This document shows positions 17,945 through 29,180 of a DNA stretch of 58,914 nucleotides, piece after piece. How positions within the stretch are numbered: position 1 is the stretch's first letter; the number at the start of each line of letters is the position of its first letter. The notes beneath the pieces were generated by a model. The model made no database searches. It was not told where the DNA came from and saw only the letters and a list, made by a program, of their open reading frames with translations. The stretch comes from Marinomonas atlantica (GTDB lineage: Bacteria > Pseudomonadota > Gammaproteobacteria > Pseudomonadales > Marinomonadaceae). Position numbers and translations under genes: made by a program. The DNA lies in the NCBI RefSeq assembly GCF_001639725.1, contig NZ_LTAW01000014.1, positions 1 to 58,914 of the forward strand, written 5' to 3'.

Positions 17945-18229
17945 TTACTTTATAGACGATGGGTGTTGGCATAGAGCCGTTACTTCCATCGTCATAAAAG
18001 GGTACAAAGGCAAACCTGTGAGGACTTCATGCAAATGAGCATTATCTTTCACATCAAATATACTCACATTCGAATACTGTCCGACGACACGCCATAAATG
18101 CACCCAAATCCCAGCTTTTTGTAATTCTTGTGAATAATTCTTCTCTTTCAATTTGATTGCGTCAGCTTCTTCGGACGGAAGGTCTTTAGGAATATTCACT
18201 GTCATTTCGACTTTATAAAGCATGTTCAT
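17945..18229 (-). CDS. catC: Muconolactone delta-isomerase
   Basis: A 94-residue protein matching the small muconolactone isomerase family in length and sequence (LYKVEMTVNIP at the N-terminus, GIWVHLWRVVGQYSNVSIFD in the middle, GLPLYPFM near the end). It forms a decamer in characterised bacteria and converts muconolactone to 3-oxoadipate enol-lactone. It lies 30 bp after catB and 71 bp before catA on one transcript. The start may be the ATG at 18229 or the one two codons later. Confidence 0.95.
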   Translation of the reverse strand: MNMLYKVEMTVNIPKDLPSEEADAIKLKEKNYSQELQKAGIWVHLWRVVGQYSNVSIFDVKDNAHLHEVLTGLPLYPFMTMEVTALCQHPSSIK

Positions 18230-18259
18230 TTCCTCATAATTGTTTGCGTTGGTGTCGTG

Positions 18260-19378
18260 TTATTTGCGTCGATAAAGCGCAAGCTTCTGTTCGTCAATTT
18301 CAATCCCTAAACCGGGTAAATCAGGAACATCTACACCATTTTTGTGGTAGCGAAGCGGCTGCTTGATGATGTCATCTTGTAAAAGAAGAGGGCCAAACAT
18401 TTCACTACCCCAATGCAATTTCGGTAAAGTAGACCAAGCATGGATTGAAACCGCTGTGCCGATAGAACCCTCTAAAAGAGTGCCCCCGTATACTTCCAAT
18501 CCCGAAGCCAAGGAAACCGTCGCAGCCTGAAGTGCTTCGATTGGTCCGCCTGACTTGGCAATTTTTAGAGCGATCGAGCCGCTAAAGCCTCGATGTGCTA
18601 ATTGATATACGTCTGATGCATCAGCCACCCCTTCATCGGCCAAAATGGGGATATTAAATTTTTGCGACAGTCGCGCTAAAGCATCCCAATCTTTTGCAGG
18701 AGTGGGCTGTTCAACTAAATCCACACCCGCCTCTTGTAATGCTGCCATTCCTTTAGTTGCAGTGGATTCATCCCATGCTTGATTCACGTCGACTCGAACA
18801 CTTGCGCTATTGCCTAACGCTGCTTTGATAGCCGCCACATGGGCAACATCATCATTGACATGTCGAGAACCGATTTTAAGTTTGAAATCACAGTGTCGGC
18901 CGCTTGAGATCAGCTCTTTGGCTTCTGCAATGTCTTTGTCTGTGTCGCCCGAAGCCAATACCCATAAACACGGGATATGTTGGTGAATAGCGCCGCCTAA
19001 TAAAGTAGAAACAGGAACGTTTAAGTGTTTACCCTGTAAATCCAGAAGTGCGGTTTGAAGCGCAGACTTGGCAATCATATTGCCACGTACGGACATATTG
19101 ATGCGCTGGATAAGCGATTTAATACTGTGTAGCGGCTGATCAATCAGTAAAGGAGCGAGATAAGTATCGATGTTCGTTTTGATGCTTTCTGGACTTTCTG
19201 GGCCATATGCCAATCCGCCAATCGTGGTGCCCTCACCTAAACCTTCACGGCCTTGATCATCCCTAACACGGACAATCACCATGGTTTGAACAGCCATAGA
19301 TGTCATGGATAATTTGTGAGGTCGGATCGTAGGAATATCCACAAGCATTGTTTCAATGTGAGCAATTTTCGATGTCAT
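18260..19378 (-). CDS. catB: Muconate cycloisomerase
   Basis: A 372-residue member of the enolase superfamily. The catalytic lysine motif FKLKIG, metal ligands in VDVNQAWDE, VEQPTP and ILADEGV, and a C-terminal loop GGTLLEGSIG are visible in the right order. It cyclises cis,cis-muconate to muconolactone. It is the first gene of the catBCA operon. A sequence at 19437-19473, about 59 bp upstream, carries the ATAC-N7-GTAT pattern bound by BenM/CatM-type LysR activators, pointing to muconate-responsive control. Confidence 0.96.
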   Translation of the reverse strand: MTSKIAHIETMLVDIPTIRPHKLSMTSMAVQTMVIVRVRDDQGREGLGEGTTIGGLAYGPESPESIKTNIDTYLAPLLIDQPLHSIKSLIQRINMSVRGNMIAKSALQTALLDLQGKHLNVPVSTLLGGAIHQHIPCLWVLASGDTDKDIAEAKELISSGRHCDFKLKIGSRHVNDDVAHVAAIKAALGNSASVRVDVNQAWDESTATKGMAALQEAGVDLVEQPTPAKDWDALARLSQKFNIPILADEGVADASDVYQLAHRGFSGSIALKIAKSGGPIEALQAATVSLASGLEVYGGTLLEGSIGTAVSIHAWSTLPKLHWGSEMFGPLLLQDDIIKQPLRYHKNGVDVPDLPGLGIEIDEQKLALYRRK

Positions 19379-19436
19379 GCTAAGTGTGTCCGTTTATTGT
19401 TTTTACTTACGATAGACCTCGGTAAAACTGCGTACA

Positions 19437-19473
19437 AATATCAAATTAGTTGTGCGAGATACCTTTTAAGTAT
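19437..19473. promoter_or_regulatory. Probable CatM/BenM-type operator upstream of catB
   Basis: The element contains ATACCTTTTAAGTAT (19459-19473), a perfect ATAC-N7-GTAT site. With its left flank (AATATCAAATTAGTTG) it is similar over 37 bp to the sequence at 29544-29580, in front of the BenM/CatM-like LysR gene. Both lie upstream of a left-going gene (catB here, dctP there). Confidence 0.65.
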
Positions 19474-20038
19474 TGCCGGTTTTTTTAATTTGCTTACTAA
19501 GTAAAGAACTTGATTCAATGCCAGTGTTTATGACACTTAGCGAGCTATTTGGTGTGATACAACCTTTCCAAGCCCCTCTGAAAACCATAAAAGCCCACAT
19601 CGGTTAAATTTGACCTATATCAAATTCTGCTACTTTTTCACAACTAAATGACATAACAGTTTTATTGAGATCGCTCCGTCTCACATACCAACTCAACTTC
19701 AAAAGTGAGTCTTTTAGGAACGTTGAGGCTAAATTAATACATTTAGACGATACTGCGGGAAGGCGTCGAGTAAAGTTTGTAGGAATGGTAGGGAATGTTT
19801 TAATTCAATATACCAATCATGATTAGGTACGCTTGAAACACTCACCGTTTGAAAAACCACTTACTCTAAGACTGAGCATCATTGGTTTCGGTTAAACCCT
19901 GATGGTTAAATTACATCCTGCTGTAGCGTGGCAGAGGATATTAAGAAAAGACGTTAAAGTGGAATATCGCAGGTTATTTAAGCATTTAATGAGTAAGCCT
20001 GTTGAAACAGCTTAGGGTGTCTAGTCCTTATACAAAAA
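19474..20038. other. Intergenic stretch between catB and the dctP remnant
   Basis: About 560 bp with no supported gene. The only clean short frame is 19902-20015 on the plus strand (37 codons, starting MVKLHPAVAW), which matches no family I know. The absence of dctQ and dctM here means the broken dctP was either an orphan or had already lost its partners. Confidence 0.4.
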
Positions 20039-20069
20039 AGAAAGTGCCTCTTAGCAAGGCACTCTTTAT
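20039..20069 (-). terminator. Terminator of the broken dctP gene
   Basis: A stem AGTGCC/GGCACT with flanking AAAG/CTTT pairing around a 9-nt loop lies just beyond the dctP stop codon at 20078 and is followed by T residues on the minus strand. Confidence 0.6.
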
Positions 20070-20077
20070 CTTCAAAA

Positions 20078-22023
<1,946 letters not shown>

Positions 22024-22026
22024 CTA

Positions 22027-22767
22027 GTGTCTGTGCTGCATAAGTTTTATGACTGGCTGATTGATGAACAAATTTTGGAAATTAACGCTGCCGCTGGGAT
22101 CACAGCAAAAAAGGTTGGCGGTAAGAAAGGTAAACGAACTAGGGTGCTAAACGATAACGAGATCAGGATACTTTGGCGCTATTTGCACGAGTCAAAAATC
22201 ACTGAGAAGAACCGCATCTACATAAAATTGCTTCTGCTATTGGGCGGTCGCAAGGGCGAACTCATTCAAGCTGAAAAGCATCACTTTGACTTGCAATCTG
22301 CAATGTGGACAGTGCCCATAGAGATCCGCAAACAAGGTGAGAAAATAGGAGCGCCGATCATGCGGCCATTAATCAAACCAGCTATCGAGCTGATTGAACT
22401 GGCGATGCAGATGAGTAAATCAACTTACTTGTTTCCTGCTAACGGACAAGAAGAACTTGCCACAAATGGCTTTGATACCACTATTCCTAACAATGTGAAA
22501 ATCTGGGCTCGCAGGTCGCTTGGTATTGAGATGGAACATTGGTCTATGCATGATCTTCGCAGAACGATGCGAACACGAATGTCGGCCATCACGACGCAAG
22601 AAGTTGCCGAGTTGATGATTGGCCACAGCAAAAAAGGGTTGGATGCTATCTACAACCAATATCAGTACCTGGATGAAATGCGTCATACTTACGACGTTTG
22701 GTATCAACAGCTAGAGACCATCATCGAGCCGACAGGCTTTCCATTCAACTGGCGTTTCGGACAGTAA
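22027..22767 (+). pseudogene. Tyrosine recombinase (integrase), N-terminally truncated
   Basis: 246 residues of the C-terminal catalytic part of a P4-type phage/island integrase. The catalytic residues are present: Arg in LLGGRKGEL, HxxR in HDLRRT, His in IGHSKKGL, and the nucleophile Tyr in AIYNQYQY. The SAM-like DNA-binding N-terminus (roughly 130-160 residues) is missing because the left IS copy sits at the 5' end, directly after CTAG. The frame opens with a GTG at the junction, so a shortened protein might still be made, but it is unlikely to recombine DNA. It marks an older integrative element into which the IS jumped. Confidence 0.88.
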
Positions 22768-22778
22768 AAGAAAGAGGC

Positions 22779-22973
22779 TCAGTCCTCTTTCTTCTCATAC
22801 TCTTCCAAGTCTTCAATGTGCCACAGCTTGTTTCGTGTATTTCGGTTGATACGAGGTTGCGGCAAGCTGCCATCTTTTATTCTTCGCCAGAGCGTCGTAT
22901 AGCTAATGTGGTAACGAGCCATAACTTCGTAAGATGTTAGAAAAGGGGTTACCTGGTGCGCTACTGCTGTCAT
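22779..22973 (-). CDS. AlpA-family excisionase/regulator
   Basis: A 64-residue MerR-like helix-turn-helix protein of the AlpA type. Its core is TSYEVMARYHISYTTLWRRI, then GSLPQPRINRN, then LWHIEDLEEYE. AlpA proteins activate or direct excision of integrative elements and usually neighbour an integrase of the kind found here. It converges on the integrase fragment with 11 bp between the stops. The gene looks intact although its integrase is not. Confidence 0.88.
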   Translation of the reverse strand: MTAVAHQVTPFLTSYEVMARYHISYTTLWRRIKDGSLPQPRINRNTRNKLWHIEDLEEYEKKED

Positions 22974-23094
22974 CTACATTCTCCTGAAAATCAATGTAAA
23001 GCTATCATCGCCTGATTCATCACTTGTTGATGATCAGAAAGATGCATGATTTGTTCAGAAGATCAGCATGTATGAGGACACTGTAATTAATAGG

Positions 23095-24789
23095 CTAAAA
23101 CTCGAAACTCTCAATATGAATCTGTCCAGCAGGAACTCCTATTGATACCAAATATTCTGTCATATCTCTCATAAACAAGGTTGGGCCACATATATACGCA
23201 TACTGAAGTTCAGCATTAGGCACCAGAGTTTGTAAATGCTCTTTTGTCAATCGGCCTTGATTACTACTAATAATATTAGTGTAGCTAAAGTTTGGGTAGT
23301 TTCTTGAACGACGTACTAATTCTTGATGACAGAGAATTTCTTCTTCAAACCTTTCAACATGAATCATGGTTATTTTAGTCTGATCTTGTAGAGAAAAAGC
23401 ACCAATGCCTCGTACCATAGACAAACTGGGGGTAATGCCAATACCCGCACTTAATAGAAGGAGATTATCAGGTACCACTGGCTTTTGGGTCAGTTCGTCT
23501 AATTGGATTGCGGTCATTTCACCTTGAACACCATTTAATTTGACTTCCAAACCCACTTCCGCATGGTCATGAAGCCAATTAGTAACTAAGCCGTTTGGCA
23601 CACGTTTTACTGAAATATCTAAGGTATTATCACCATTGATACTATTAGGCGTTTCAGACAAGGTCCAAGTACGAATTTCAGAAGCAGCCCCACCAGAGAT
23701 ATCTGCAAACTCAAATGTGGCGTATTGTCCGGGTAAAAAAGCAATACGTCGAGGCACGACAAAACGAAAAGTCTTAACACTTTCAGTTTCGTTAACGATT
23801 TTAGCCAAGGTTGCCACTTGTGGGTATTCACTTTCAAGGTCGACGCTTTCTGTACCTGACACCGTAGGATTGTAAGGCGAATAATCTAAACGTTTCCAAC
23901 GGTGACTAGTTACATTGTTGGTTCGAATCAAACTTGTAATATGAAAAACTATTTTTCTTGAAGCCCCTTCATAGCTGCCATCATGCTCCCAATCAACCGT
24001 TGCTCTGCCAGTCATTTGAATCATGCTGCCAGTGTCAAAATCAACCAAAGTAACACCCGCCCTATCATGGGATTCCAAATTACCGGACGTAAAGAACATG
24101 CCATTGCCTCTATACTCTGGCCACTCAATTGTGGATGGAGAAACAACACGGATAAAGCCTGGCTTACCTCCTCTATGATTGCAGTCAGTACCTACGCCTG
24201 GTGCGTAGCTACCTATCCATAAGGTGTCCATAGACTGAATAAAGTTTTGGTCATCTTCGCTTAACTTTGTACGTTCTTCTCGAATCGCATTTTTATTTAT
24301 TGGATGAGCGTTGTTTGCATCATAGATAATTTCCCTACGATTAATGTATTTAGGACAATTAGGGCTGTATTCATCTACTTGTAGATTCAAGCCAGAAGTT
24401 CCCCCAACTTCCGAGGCCACTGAATGCCCATTAATTCGGTGTCTAATTCTTCGGTTTAGATCTATACCTAGCAGTGACAATGGTGTACCTGCCTCTATGA
24501 AGTTAAGGATGTCTAAGTTTGGAATGCAATCGCTAGAGATAGCCATTTCCTTTTCTGAGATCGCGGTTAAATCACCAGGTTTGCCAAACAGCGGGGTCAC
24601 CCATACAGACTCACTTTTCAAATCAACACTGGCGAGCGCTGCAAATGACTGGGCTGCTAAAAATGCATCATGGCCAGAAGCAAAACTGAGAGCACTACGC
24701 TTACCCGCCGCAAGTTCAGCGGCGACACCTTTGGTTCCCGCTTTGTCTTGTGCGCTTAGTTCACCAGGATGGTAAGTTGAAACCGACAT
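23095..24789 (-). CDS. PNPOx-like FMN domain fused to FAD/NAD(P) reductase
   Basis: A 564-residue two-domain redox protein. The N-terminal half (about 40-230) resembles the pyridoxamine-phosphate-oxidase-like split barrel that binds FMN (INGHSVASE, LQVDEYSPNCPKYINRRE). The C-terminal half (about 325-564) is a ferredoxin-reductase-type module: FAD site RTWTLSETPN, NAD(P) site LLLSAGIGITPSLSMV, and the terminal IHIESFEF. There is no 2Fe-2S domain. It probably passes electrons from NAD(P)H to FMN and then to an electrophile, quinone or oxygen. It is last in the four-gene operon with GST, an NmrA-like protein and a DsbA-like protein. Confidence 0.85.
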   Translation of the reverse strand: MSVSTYHPGELSAQDKAGTKGVAAELAAGKRSALSFASGHDAFLAAQSFAALASVDLKSESVWVTPLFGKPGDLTAISEKEMAISSDCIPNLDILNFIEAGTPLSLLGIDLNRRIRHRINGHSVASEVGGTSGLNLQVDEYSPNCPKYINRREIIYDANNAHPINKNAIREERTKLSEDDQNFIQSMDTLWIGSYAPGVGTDCNHRGGKPGFIRVVSPSTIEWPEYRGNGMFFTSGNLESHDRAGVTLVDFDTGSMIQMTGRATVDWEHDGSYEGASRKIVFHITSLIRTNNVTSHRWKRLDYSPYNPTVSGTESVDLESEYPQVATLAKIVNETESVKTFRFVVPRRIAFLPGQYATFEFADISGGAASEIRTWTLSETPNSINGDNTLDISVKRVPNGLVTNWLHDHAEVGLEVKLNGVQGEMTAIQLDELTQKPVVPDNLLLLSAGIGITPSLSMVRGIGAFSLQDQTKITMIHVERFEEEILCHQELVRRSRNYPNFSYTNIISSNQGRLTKEHLQTLVPNAELQYAYICGPTLFMRDMTEYLVSIGVPAGQIHIESFEF

Positions 24790-24814
24790 AGTACTCTCCT
24801 CATTTCACTATTGT

Positions 24815-25420
24815 TTAATTGGCGTGCATCATTGCCTTGAAGCCATCAATGGCCTCTACAGCGCGAAGCCATTTTTGAATTGAAGGGTAAGCATCAAGGC
24901 TAAAATTCCCTTCAGTCACTCGCGCGATATAACTGTAACAAGCAATATCAGCAATGGTCGCATGCTCACCTACTAGCCAATTGTTGCCAGATAAATGGGG
25001 TTCAAACAAATCATTAAATAATTTTTCGGTTTTTTCCCTTGCTGCAGCCTCGTCGGCTGGCATGCCGAATAATTGAATTGCCCGTAAGACGAATGGCCCA
25101 TTCATTATTTCGTGCACAGCAACAGACAACCATTGCTGAATTTGTGCTTGAACCAATGCCTCTTGTGGATACCAGCTATTAGATTTATCGAACGTTCGTG
25201 CAAGATAAATAAGAATCGCTGTTGAATCGCGCAGAGTTATATCATCATGTGTAAAGGTTGGAACCTGACCTAAAGGGTTTTTCGCTAAGTATTCTGGGGC
25301 TTTATGCTCGCCTTTGGAAAGATCAACAACCTTGTCTGAATATTCCAACCCCAGAATATTTAAAAAGTTAGCGACACGGTGGCTGTTACCTGAAATAGGG
25401 TGACCGTATAGTGTAATCAT
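24815..25420 (-). CDS. Glutathione S-transferase
   Basis: A 201-residue cytosolic GST. The thioredoxin-fold N-terminus (YGHPISGNSHRVANFLNILG, then GQVPTFTHDDITLRDSTAIL with the glutathione-binding cis-Pro and Asp-Ser) is followed by the all-helical C-terminal domain (IADIACYSYIARV). It conjugates glutathione to electrophiles or acts as a glutathione-dependent reductase. It lies 25 bp before the flavin reductase gene and 21 bp after the NmrA-like gene, in one operon. A second GST, truncated, lies at 27819-28018. Confidence 0.93.
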   Translation of the reverse strand: MITLYGHPISGNSHRVANFLNILGLEYSDKVVDLSKGEHKAPEYLAKNPLGQVPTFTHDDITLRDSTAILIYLARTFDKSNSWYPQEALVQAQIQQWLSVAVHEIMNGPFVLRAIQLFGMPADEAAAREKTEKLFNDLFEPHLSGNNWLVGEHATIADIACYSYIARVTEGNFSLDAYPSIQKWLRAVEAIDGFKAMMHAN

Positions 25421-25441
25421 TGGTATTACTCCTTAGTTGAT

Positions 25442-26071
25442 TCAGTAAGCAACATTAAAAATTGTTCTAAAGTGCGCTGGGGTTTCTATTTCATCTAGCA
25501 TTGCGATAGCAAAATCTTCTGCGCTGATATTGCTTTTGCCGCCTTGAGGATTAGTTAGCATGGTTCTACCAGCAATGCGAAACGTTCCTGTTCTTTCACC
25601 TGGTGCTATCATTCCACCTGGTGCTAATACAGTAAAATCAATGTCTGCAAGGGTCATCAGAGCAAAACCTTTCCGCATTCCGGTAGCCTCCGGCAAAATG
25701 CTTTCTGGTGTTAATTCCAGTGCACTTTGTCCATTTGGCATTTGTAATGAACTACCGCCTCCAACAGTCAGCAAGCGTTTGTTAGACTTCTGCTGAATTG
25801 CGATAAGTGCTTGCGTGAAGGCTTCGGCTTCAGCTACACCGTCATCGGTATTGCGTGGACTTAGTGCTGATACAATAACATCGGCTTGCGCTGCATGTTC
25901 GGATATAAACTCAACATCGTAAACATCGCCTTTTACTATGTTTACATTTGCAAGAGCAGGTACATTTTCAATATTACGGCTTAACGCTGTAATCGTATGG
26001 CCTCGTTCTACCGCTTCGTTCAAAATTCGGCTACCTATCATGCCTGTTGCACCAATTAAAAGAATGTTCAT
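25442..26071 (-). CDS. NAD(P)-binding oxidoreductase (NmrA/YwnB-like SDR)
   Basis: A 209-residue atypical short-chain dehydrogenase. It has an N-terminal GATGMIGSRI dinucleotide-binding loop and no YxxxK catalytic pair, a mix common in NmrA/YwnB proteins (NAD(P)H-dependent sensors or small reductases). The terminus includes FRIAGRTML and EDFAIAMLDEIE, typical of that group. It is second in the operon, 35 bp after the DsbA-like gene. The substrate is unknown; a redox or electrophile response fits the neighbours. Confidence 0.88.
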   Translation of the reverse strand: MNILLIGATGMIGSRILNEAVERGHTITALSRNIENVPALANVNIVKGDVYDVEFISEHAAQADVIVSALSPRNTDDGVAEAEAFTQALIAIQQKSNKRLLTVGGGSSLQMPNGQSALELTPESILPEATGMRKGFALMTLADIDFTVLAPGGMIAPGERTGTFRIAGRTMLTNPQGGKSNISAEDFAIAMLDEIETPAHFRTIFNVAY

Positions 26072-26106
26072 ATGTAACTCCTAGTTAATAAAATCTATAA
26101 ATACGT

Positions 26107-26745
26107 TTAAGCACTTGTTTCTAAGAGGCTTAAAACTAGTTCTGGACTACCATAAAACGCGCTGTGATCTACCTGTTCAATCTTTTCACCCTTAACTTGC
26201 AGTATCGTTGGTACGCCAGCAGAACCAACAAGACTCATTAGCTCGATAGCGCGCTGAGAAATGCTCTGAGCTTTTTTAGTATTTGAAAGGTGGTCAAGCT
26301 GTACGGCTTGGTCGTAATCAACACCTTCATCAACAAGAGCATTAATTACAGCTTGCTTATCTTGTGCGGACGTCCCTTCAACAAAACGCAATTTCTCTAA
26401 CCTACGACGAAGAGAAAATTCTTTTTCTGCACCTTGATCATGCACAAGCGCAGCGGCGAGCGCTGAATAGCTAGAGTCTAAAACTTCGACTTTCGATCTA
26501 ATAACATTCTGCGTATATATCTCACTGAAATTCTGTCCTGTGAGCTCAGCAATTCGGGCATCCATACGAATGATATAATCCCCTTTCCCATCTTTCATTT
26601 GAGGTGCATTGTCTCCTTGAAAAAGATGACGATGTAACACTTCTACATTTGCACCGCTTTCCAACAAGGCATCAAAAATTGGGGCAGCGCCGTAACACCA
26701 ACCACAATAGGTGTCGTAGATGATGATAAAATTGTTTTTGCTCAT
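26107..26745 (-). CDS. DsbA-family thiol oxidoreductase (FrnE-like)
   Basis: A 212-residue cytoplasmic thioredoxin-fold protein with an active-site CGWC (Cys14, Cys17), a helical insertion, and the cis-Pro loop GSAGVPTILQV. It has no signal peptide, so it resembles FrnE/2-hydroxychromene-2-carboxylate-isomerase relatives rather than periplasmic DsbA. It is the first gene of the four-gene minus-strand operon and is divergent from the LysR gene at 26852, with 106 bp between the starts. It probably reshuffles disulphides or reduces small thiols under stress. Confidence 0.88.
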   Translation of the reverse strand: MSKNNFIIIYDTYCGWCYGAAPIFDALLESGANVEVLHRHLFQGDNAPQMKDGKGDYIIRMDARIAELTGQNFSEIYTQNVIRSKVEVLDSSYSALAAALVHDQGAEKEFSLRRRLEKLRFVEGTSAQDKQAVINALVDEGVDYDQAVQLDHLSNTKKAQSISQRAIELMSLVGSAGVPTILQVKGEKIEQVDHSAFYGSPELVLSLLETSA

Positions 26746-26851
26746 ATTACGTCTCTATATAAATCGCCCTAGTTGATGTAAAAACTATACGCCTACGAGA
26801 CTGTTTGTAATATACTGACTTTACATAAACACTGTCAGCTTTTTATTTACA

Positions 26852-27763
26852 ATGAACAATCACCTTAAGTACAACCTCAATCGCTTGGCTTACTTTGTCG
26901 CAATAGTCGAAGAAAAAACCATTACCGCAGCGGCTCAGCGTTTAGGTCTGAGCAAAGCGGTGGTGAGTAAGCAGTTACAGCTTCTTGAAGAGGAAGCTGG
27001 TGTTAATCTTATTGTGCGTAATACGAGGCATATGCATACAACAAAAGCGGGGGAAGTGTTTTATTTACAGAGTAAGGACGTACTAAATTATGCACAGCTT
27101 GCCTACGAAGGCTTAGCTCAAATAAGCCAAGAACCTACAGGCACAATCCGCATAACCTCACCTATTGATTTTGGTGTGGCGCAGTTATCGGCGTTTGTGG
27201 CTAATTTTTGCCAAAAGTACCCAAAAATTCAGATTGAATTGAGCTTGAGCGATGATATTGTCGACATTGTCAGTCAAGGCTTCGACCTATCTTTTCGAAT
27301 TGGCTGGCTAAGTGATTCCTCTAACCGCGCAAGAAAACTTGGAACCTTTAAAGAAGTATTAGTGTGCGCCCCTAATAAAGTAACTGAGTGGCATCCTGAG
27401 AGCCCTAGTGACCTTAAACAACTTCCCTTTGCTGCGTATTATGGTATTGATCACTCCGCTCGTATATTTACGCAAAAAAATAAAACCAATAACCCAATAC
27501 AAAGAACGGAAGTGCAGCTTCATTCAAATTTAACATTTAACGTGACTTCAGCACTTCGACAAGCATTACTAGAGGGGCATTACTTTGGCATTTTGCCCGA
27601 TTTTGCCATTCAACAAGATTTAGACGCAGGTACTTTGGTGCTGCTTTTGCCTCATTGGCAGTTGCGAGAAGGAGGAATTTATATCGTGAGTCCACCCAGT
27701 ACCTTACGAAGCCAAGCGGTTAAACTATTCATTAGCGAACTGGAAAAGAAGTTTATCTCTTAG
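26852..27763 (+). CDS. LysR-family regulator of the redox operon
   Basis: A 303-residue LysR protein: winged helix at residues 8-67 (AAAQRLGLSKAVVSKQLQLL), then the effector domain. It resembles the AaeR/CrgA-like group. It is divergent from the DsbA-NmrA-GST-reductase operon, and the 106-bp gap is the usual site for shared control. Activation of that operon by an electrophile or quinone is the inferred role. A hairpin at 27775-27800 follows the gene. Confidence 0.9.
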   Translation: MNNHLKYNLNRLAYFVAIVEEKTITAAAQRLGLSKAVVSKQLQLLEEEAGVNLIVRNTRHMHTTKAGEVFYLQSKDVLNYAQLAYEGLAQISQEPTGTIRITSPIDFGVAQLSAFVANFCQKYPKIQIELSLSDDIVDIVSQGFDLSFRIGWLSDSSNRARKLGTFKEVLVCAPNKVTEWHPESPSDLKQLPFAAYYGIDHSARIFTQKNKTNNPIQRTEVQLHSNLTFNVTSALRQALLEGHYFGILPDFAIQQDLDAGTLVLLLPHWQLREGGIYIVSPPSTLRSQAVKLFISELEKKFIS

Positions 27764-27774
27764 TCATTATCGCT

Positions 27775-27800
27775 GAGAGCAAATACATTTATTTGCTCTC
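27775..27800. terminator. Bidirectional terminator after the cargo LysR gene
   Basis: A 10-bp stem (GAGAGCAAAT and its complement) with a 6-nt loop lies between the LysR stop and the stop of the convergent truncated GST gene. Confidence 0.7.
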
Positions 27801-27818
27801 ATATCCTATACCTCAACC

Positions 27819-28018
27819 TTAGTTAAAGGCACATACACTAAGCCCCTTTTCAAACGCTGGACGGCTTCGCAGCACTTTGACCCACTTATTTACATGTTGA
27901 AATTTTGACAGTTCAAGTCGCTCTGTCGCTAGATAATAATCCGTTAAACAGATCACCCATGGCGCAGTAGCAAAATCAGCAATAGAAATTTTGTCGCCTG
28001 CCAAGTATTCATTGTTAG
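27819..28018 (-). pseudogene. Glutathione S-transferase, N-terminally truncated
   Basis: Only the C-terminal helical domain remains: LAGDKISIADFATAPWV (the conserved SIADF motif of GST helix 6), then a normal end. The right IS5 copy begins at 28019 and replaces the 5' two thirds of the gene. The frame is open up to the junction. It is probably not expressed in a useful form. Confidence 0.85.
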
Positions 28019-29176
28019 GGAACCCGTGATTAAGTCCCTAGCATGAGATAATCCTCACCTTCATGATATGAGGAATATTCGATGGATCATCAGCTTACCT
28101 TCGCCGACAGTGAATACTGTTCTAAGCGTCGCCAAACCCGAAAAGAAATCTTTCTAGGGCGTATGGAGTTGCTGATTCCTTGGCAGAGGCAGGAGTCGGT
28201 GATCGAGCCTCATTACCCTAAGGCAGGTAACGGCCGCCGCCCATATCCACTGACAACGATGCTACTTATTCATTGTATGCAGCAGTGGTACAGTATGAGC
28301 GATCCAGCAATGGAGGATGCTCTTTACGAAATTGCATCTATGCGCCTGTTTGCAGGTCTATCACTGGACAAGCCGATTCCCGATCACTCTACCATTCTAA
28401 AGTTTCATCACCTTCTGGAGCGTCATGGCTTGGCCAGAAAGGTCTTTTCTGAAGTCAGCAACTGGCTGACTGAAGCAGGAGTACTAATCAAAGAGGGTAC
28501 GCTGATGGACGCCACAATCATCGAAGCGCCCAGTTCAACCAAAAACAAAGCGGGTGAGCGTGACCCCGAGATGCATCAAGCAAAAAAAGGCAATCAATGG
28601 CACTTTGGCTTGAAAGCCCATATCGGTGTCGATGCTCAAACGGGTCTGACACACACGTTTACAACAACTGCGGCCAATGAACACGATCTAAATCAGGCAA
28701 AGCATTTATTGCACGGTGACGAAGATTTTGTCTTCGCGGATGCGGGCTACCGCGGAGCAGAAAAGCGAGAAGAGTTAAAAGATGTAGCCGTTGATTGGCA
28801 CATTGCAGAGCAGCCTGGAAAGGTAAGGACGCTGAAGAAGCATCCGAGGATTAATAAAATGGCTATCAATATCGAATACATGAAGGCCAGTATTCGTGCC
28901 AAGGTTGAACATCCGTTCCGCATCATCAAGTGCCAGTTTGGTTTTACCAAAGCACGTTACCGAGGTTTGATGAAGAACGACTGTAAGCTGGCTATGTTGT
29001 TTGCTCTGGCGAATATTGCTCGCGTGGATCAGATGCTTCGAGCGTAAGATAGATCCGTCTGCAAGCCTGAAAAAGGCGTGCAGGTGGTCAAAAAACAAAC
29101 AAATAATAGCGGTTAAGCGGCCGAAAGGCTTTGATAATAGATACTGCTAAATAGACAGGACTTAATCACAGGTTCC
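28019..29176 (+). mobile_element. IS5-family insertion sequence, right copy
   Basis: 1158 bp, nearly identical to the left copy and in the same orientation. The left terminal repeat carries one change (GGAACCCGTG in place of GGAACCTGTG); the right repeat is perfect. TTAG lies on both sides (28015-28018, 29177-29180), but the left one belongs to the GST gene and the right one to dctP, so they are not a simple pair. Confidence 0.95.
28082..29047 (+). CDS. IS5-family transposase (right copy)
   Basis: A 321-residue DDE transposase identical in sequence to the left-copy protein, with Asp143, Asp220 and Glu276 in place. It is complete, so the composite element may still be mobile if both ends are recognised, though the single change in its left inverted repeat could lower activity at that inner end. 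That inner end is not needed for movement of the whole composite unit. Confidence 0.96.
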   Translation: MDHQLTFADSEYCSKRRQTRKEIFLGRMELLIPWQRQESVIEPHYPKAGNGRRPYPLTTMLLIHCMQQWYSMSDPAMEDALYEIASMRLFAGLSLDKPIPDHSTILKFHHLLERHGLARKVFSEVSNWLTEAGVLIKEGTLMDATIIEAPSSTKNKAGERDPEMHQAKKGNQWHFGLKAHIGVDAQTGLTHTFTTTAANEHDLNQAKHLLHGDEDFVFADAGYRGAEKREELKDVAVDWHIAEQPGKVRTLKKHPRINKMAINIEYMKASIRAKVEHPFRIIKCQFGFTKARYRGLMKNDCKLAMLFALANIARVDQMLRA

Positions 29177-29180
29177 TTAG
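29177..29180. repeat. Right target-site duplication (TTAG)
   Basis: Matches the TTAG at 20862-20865 on the far side of the composite transposon. Confidence 0.85.

Noticed and set aside
19902..20015. A 37-codon open frame between catB and dctP
   Set aside because: No family recognised, no good ribosome-binding site, and length within chance.
28015..29180. Right IS5 copy as an independent simple insertion with its own TTAG duplication
   Set aside because: Its left TTAG lies within the GST gene and its right TTAG within dctP, so the two flanks were never contiguous; the true duplication pair is at the outer ends of the composite unit.
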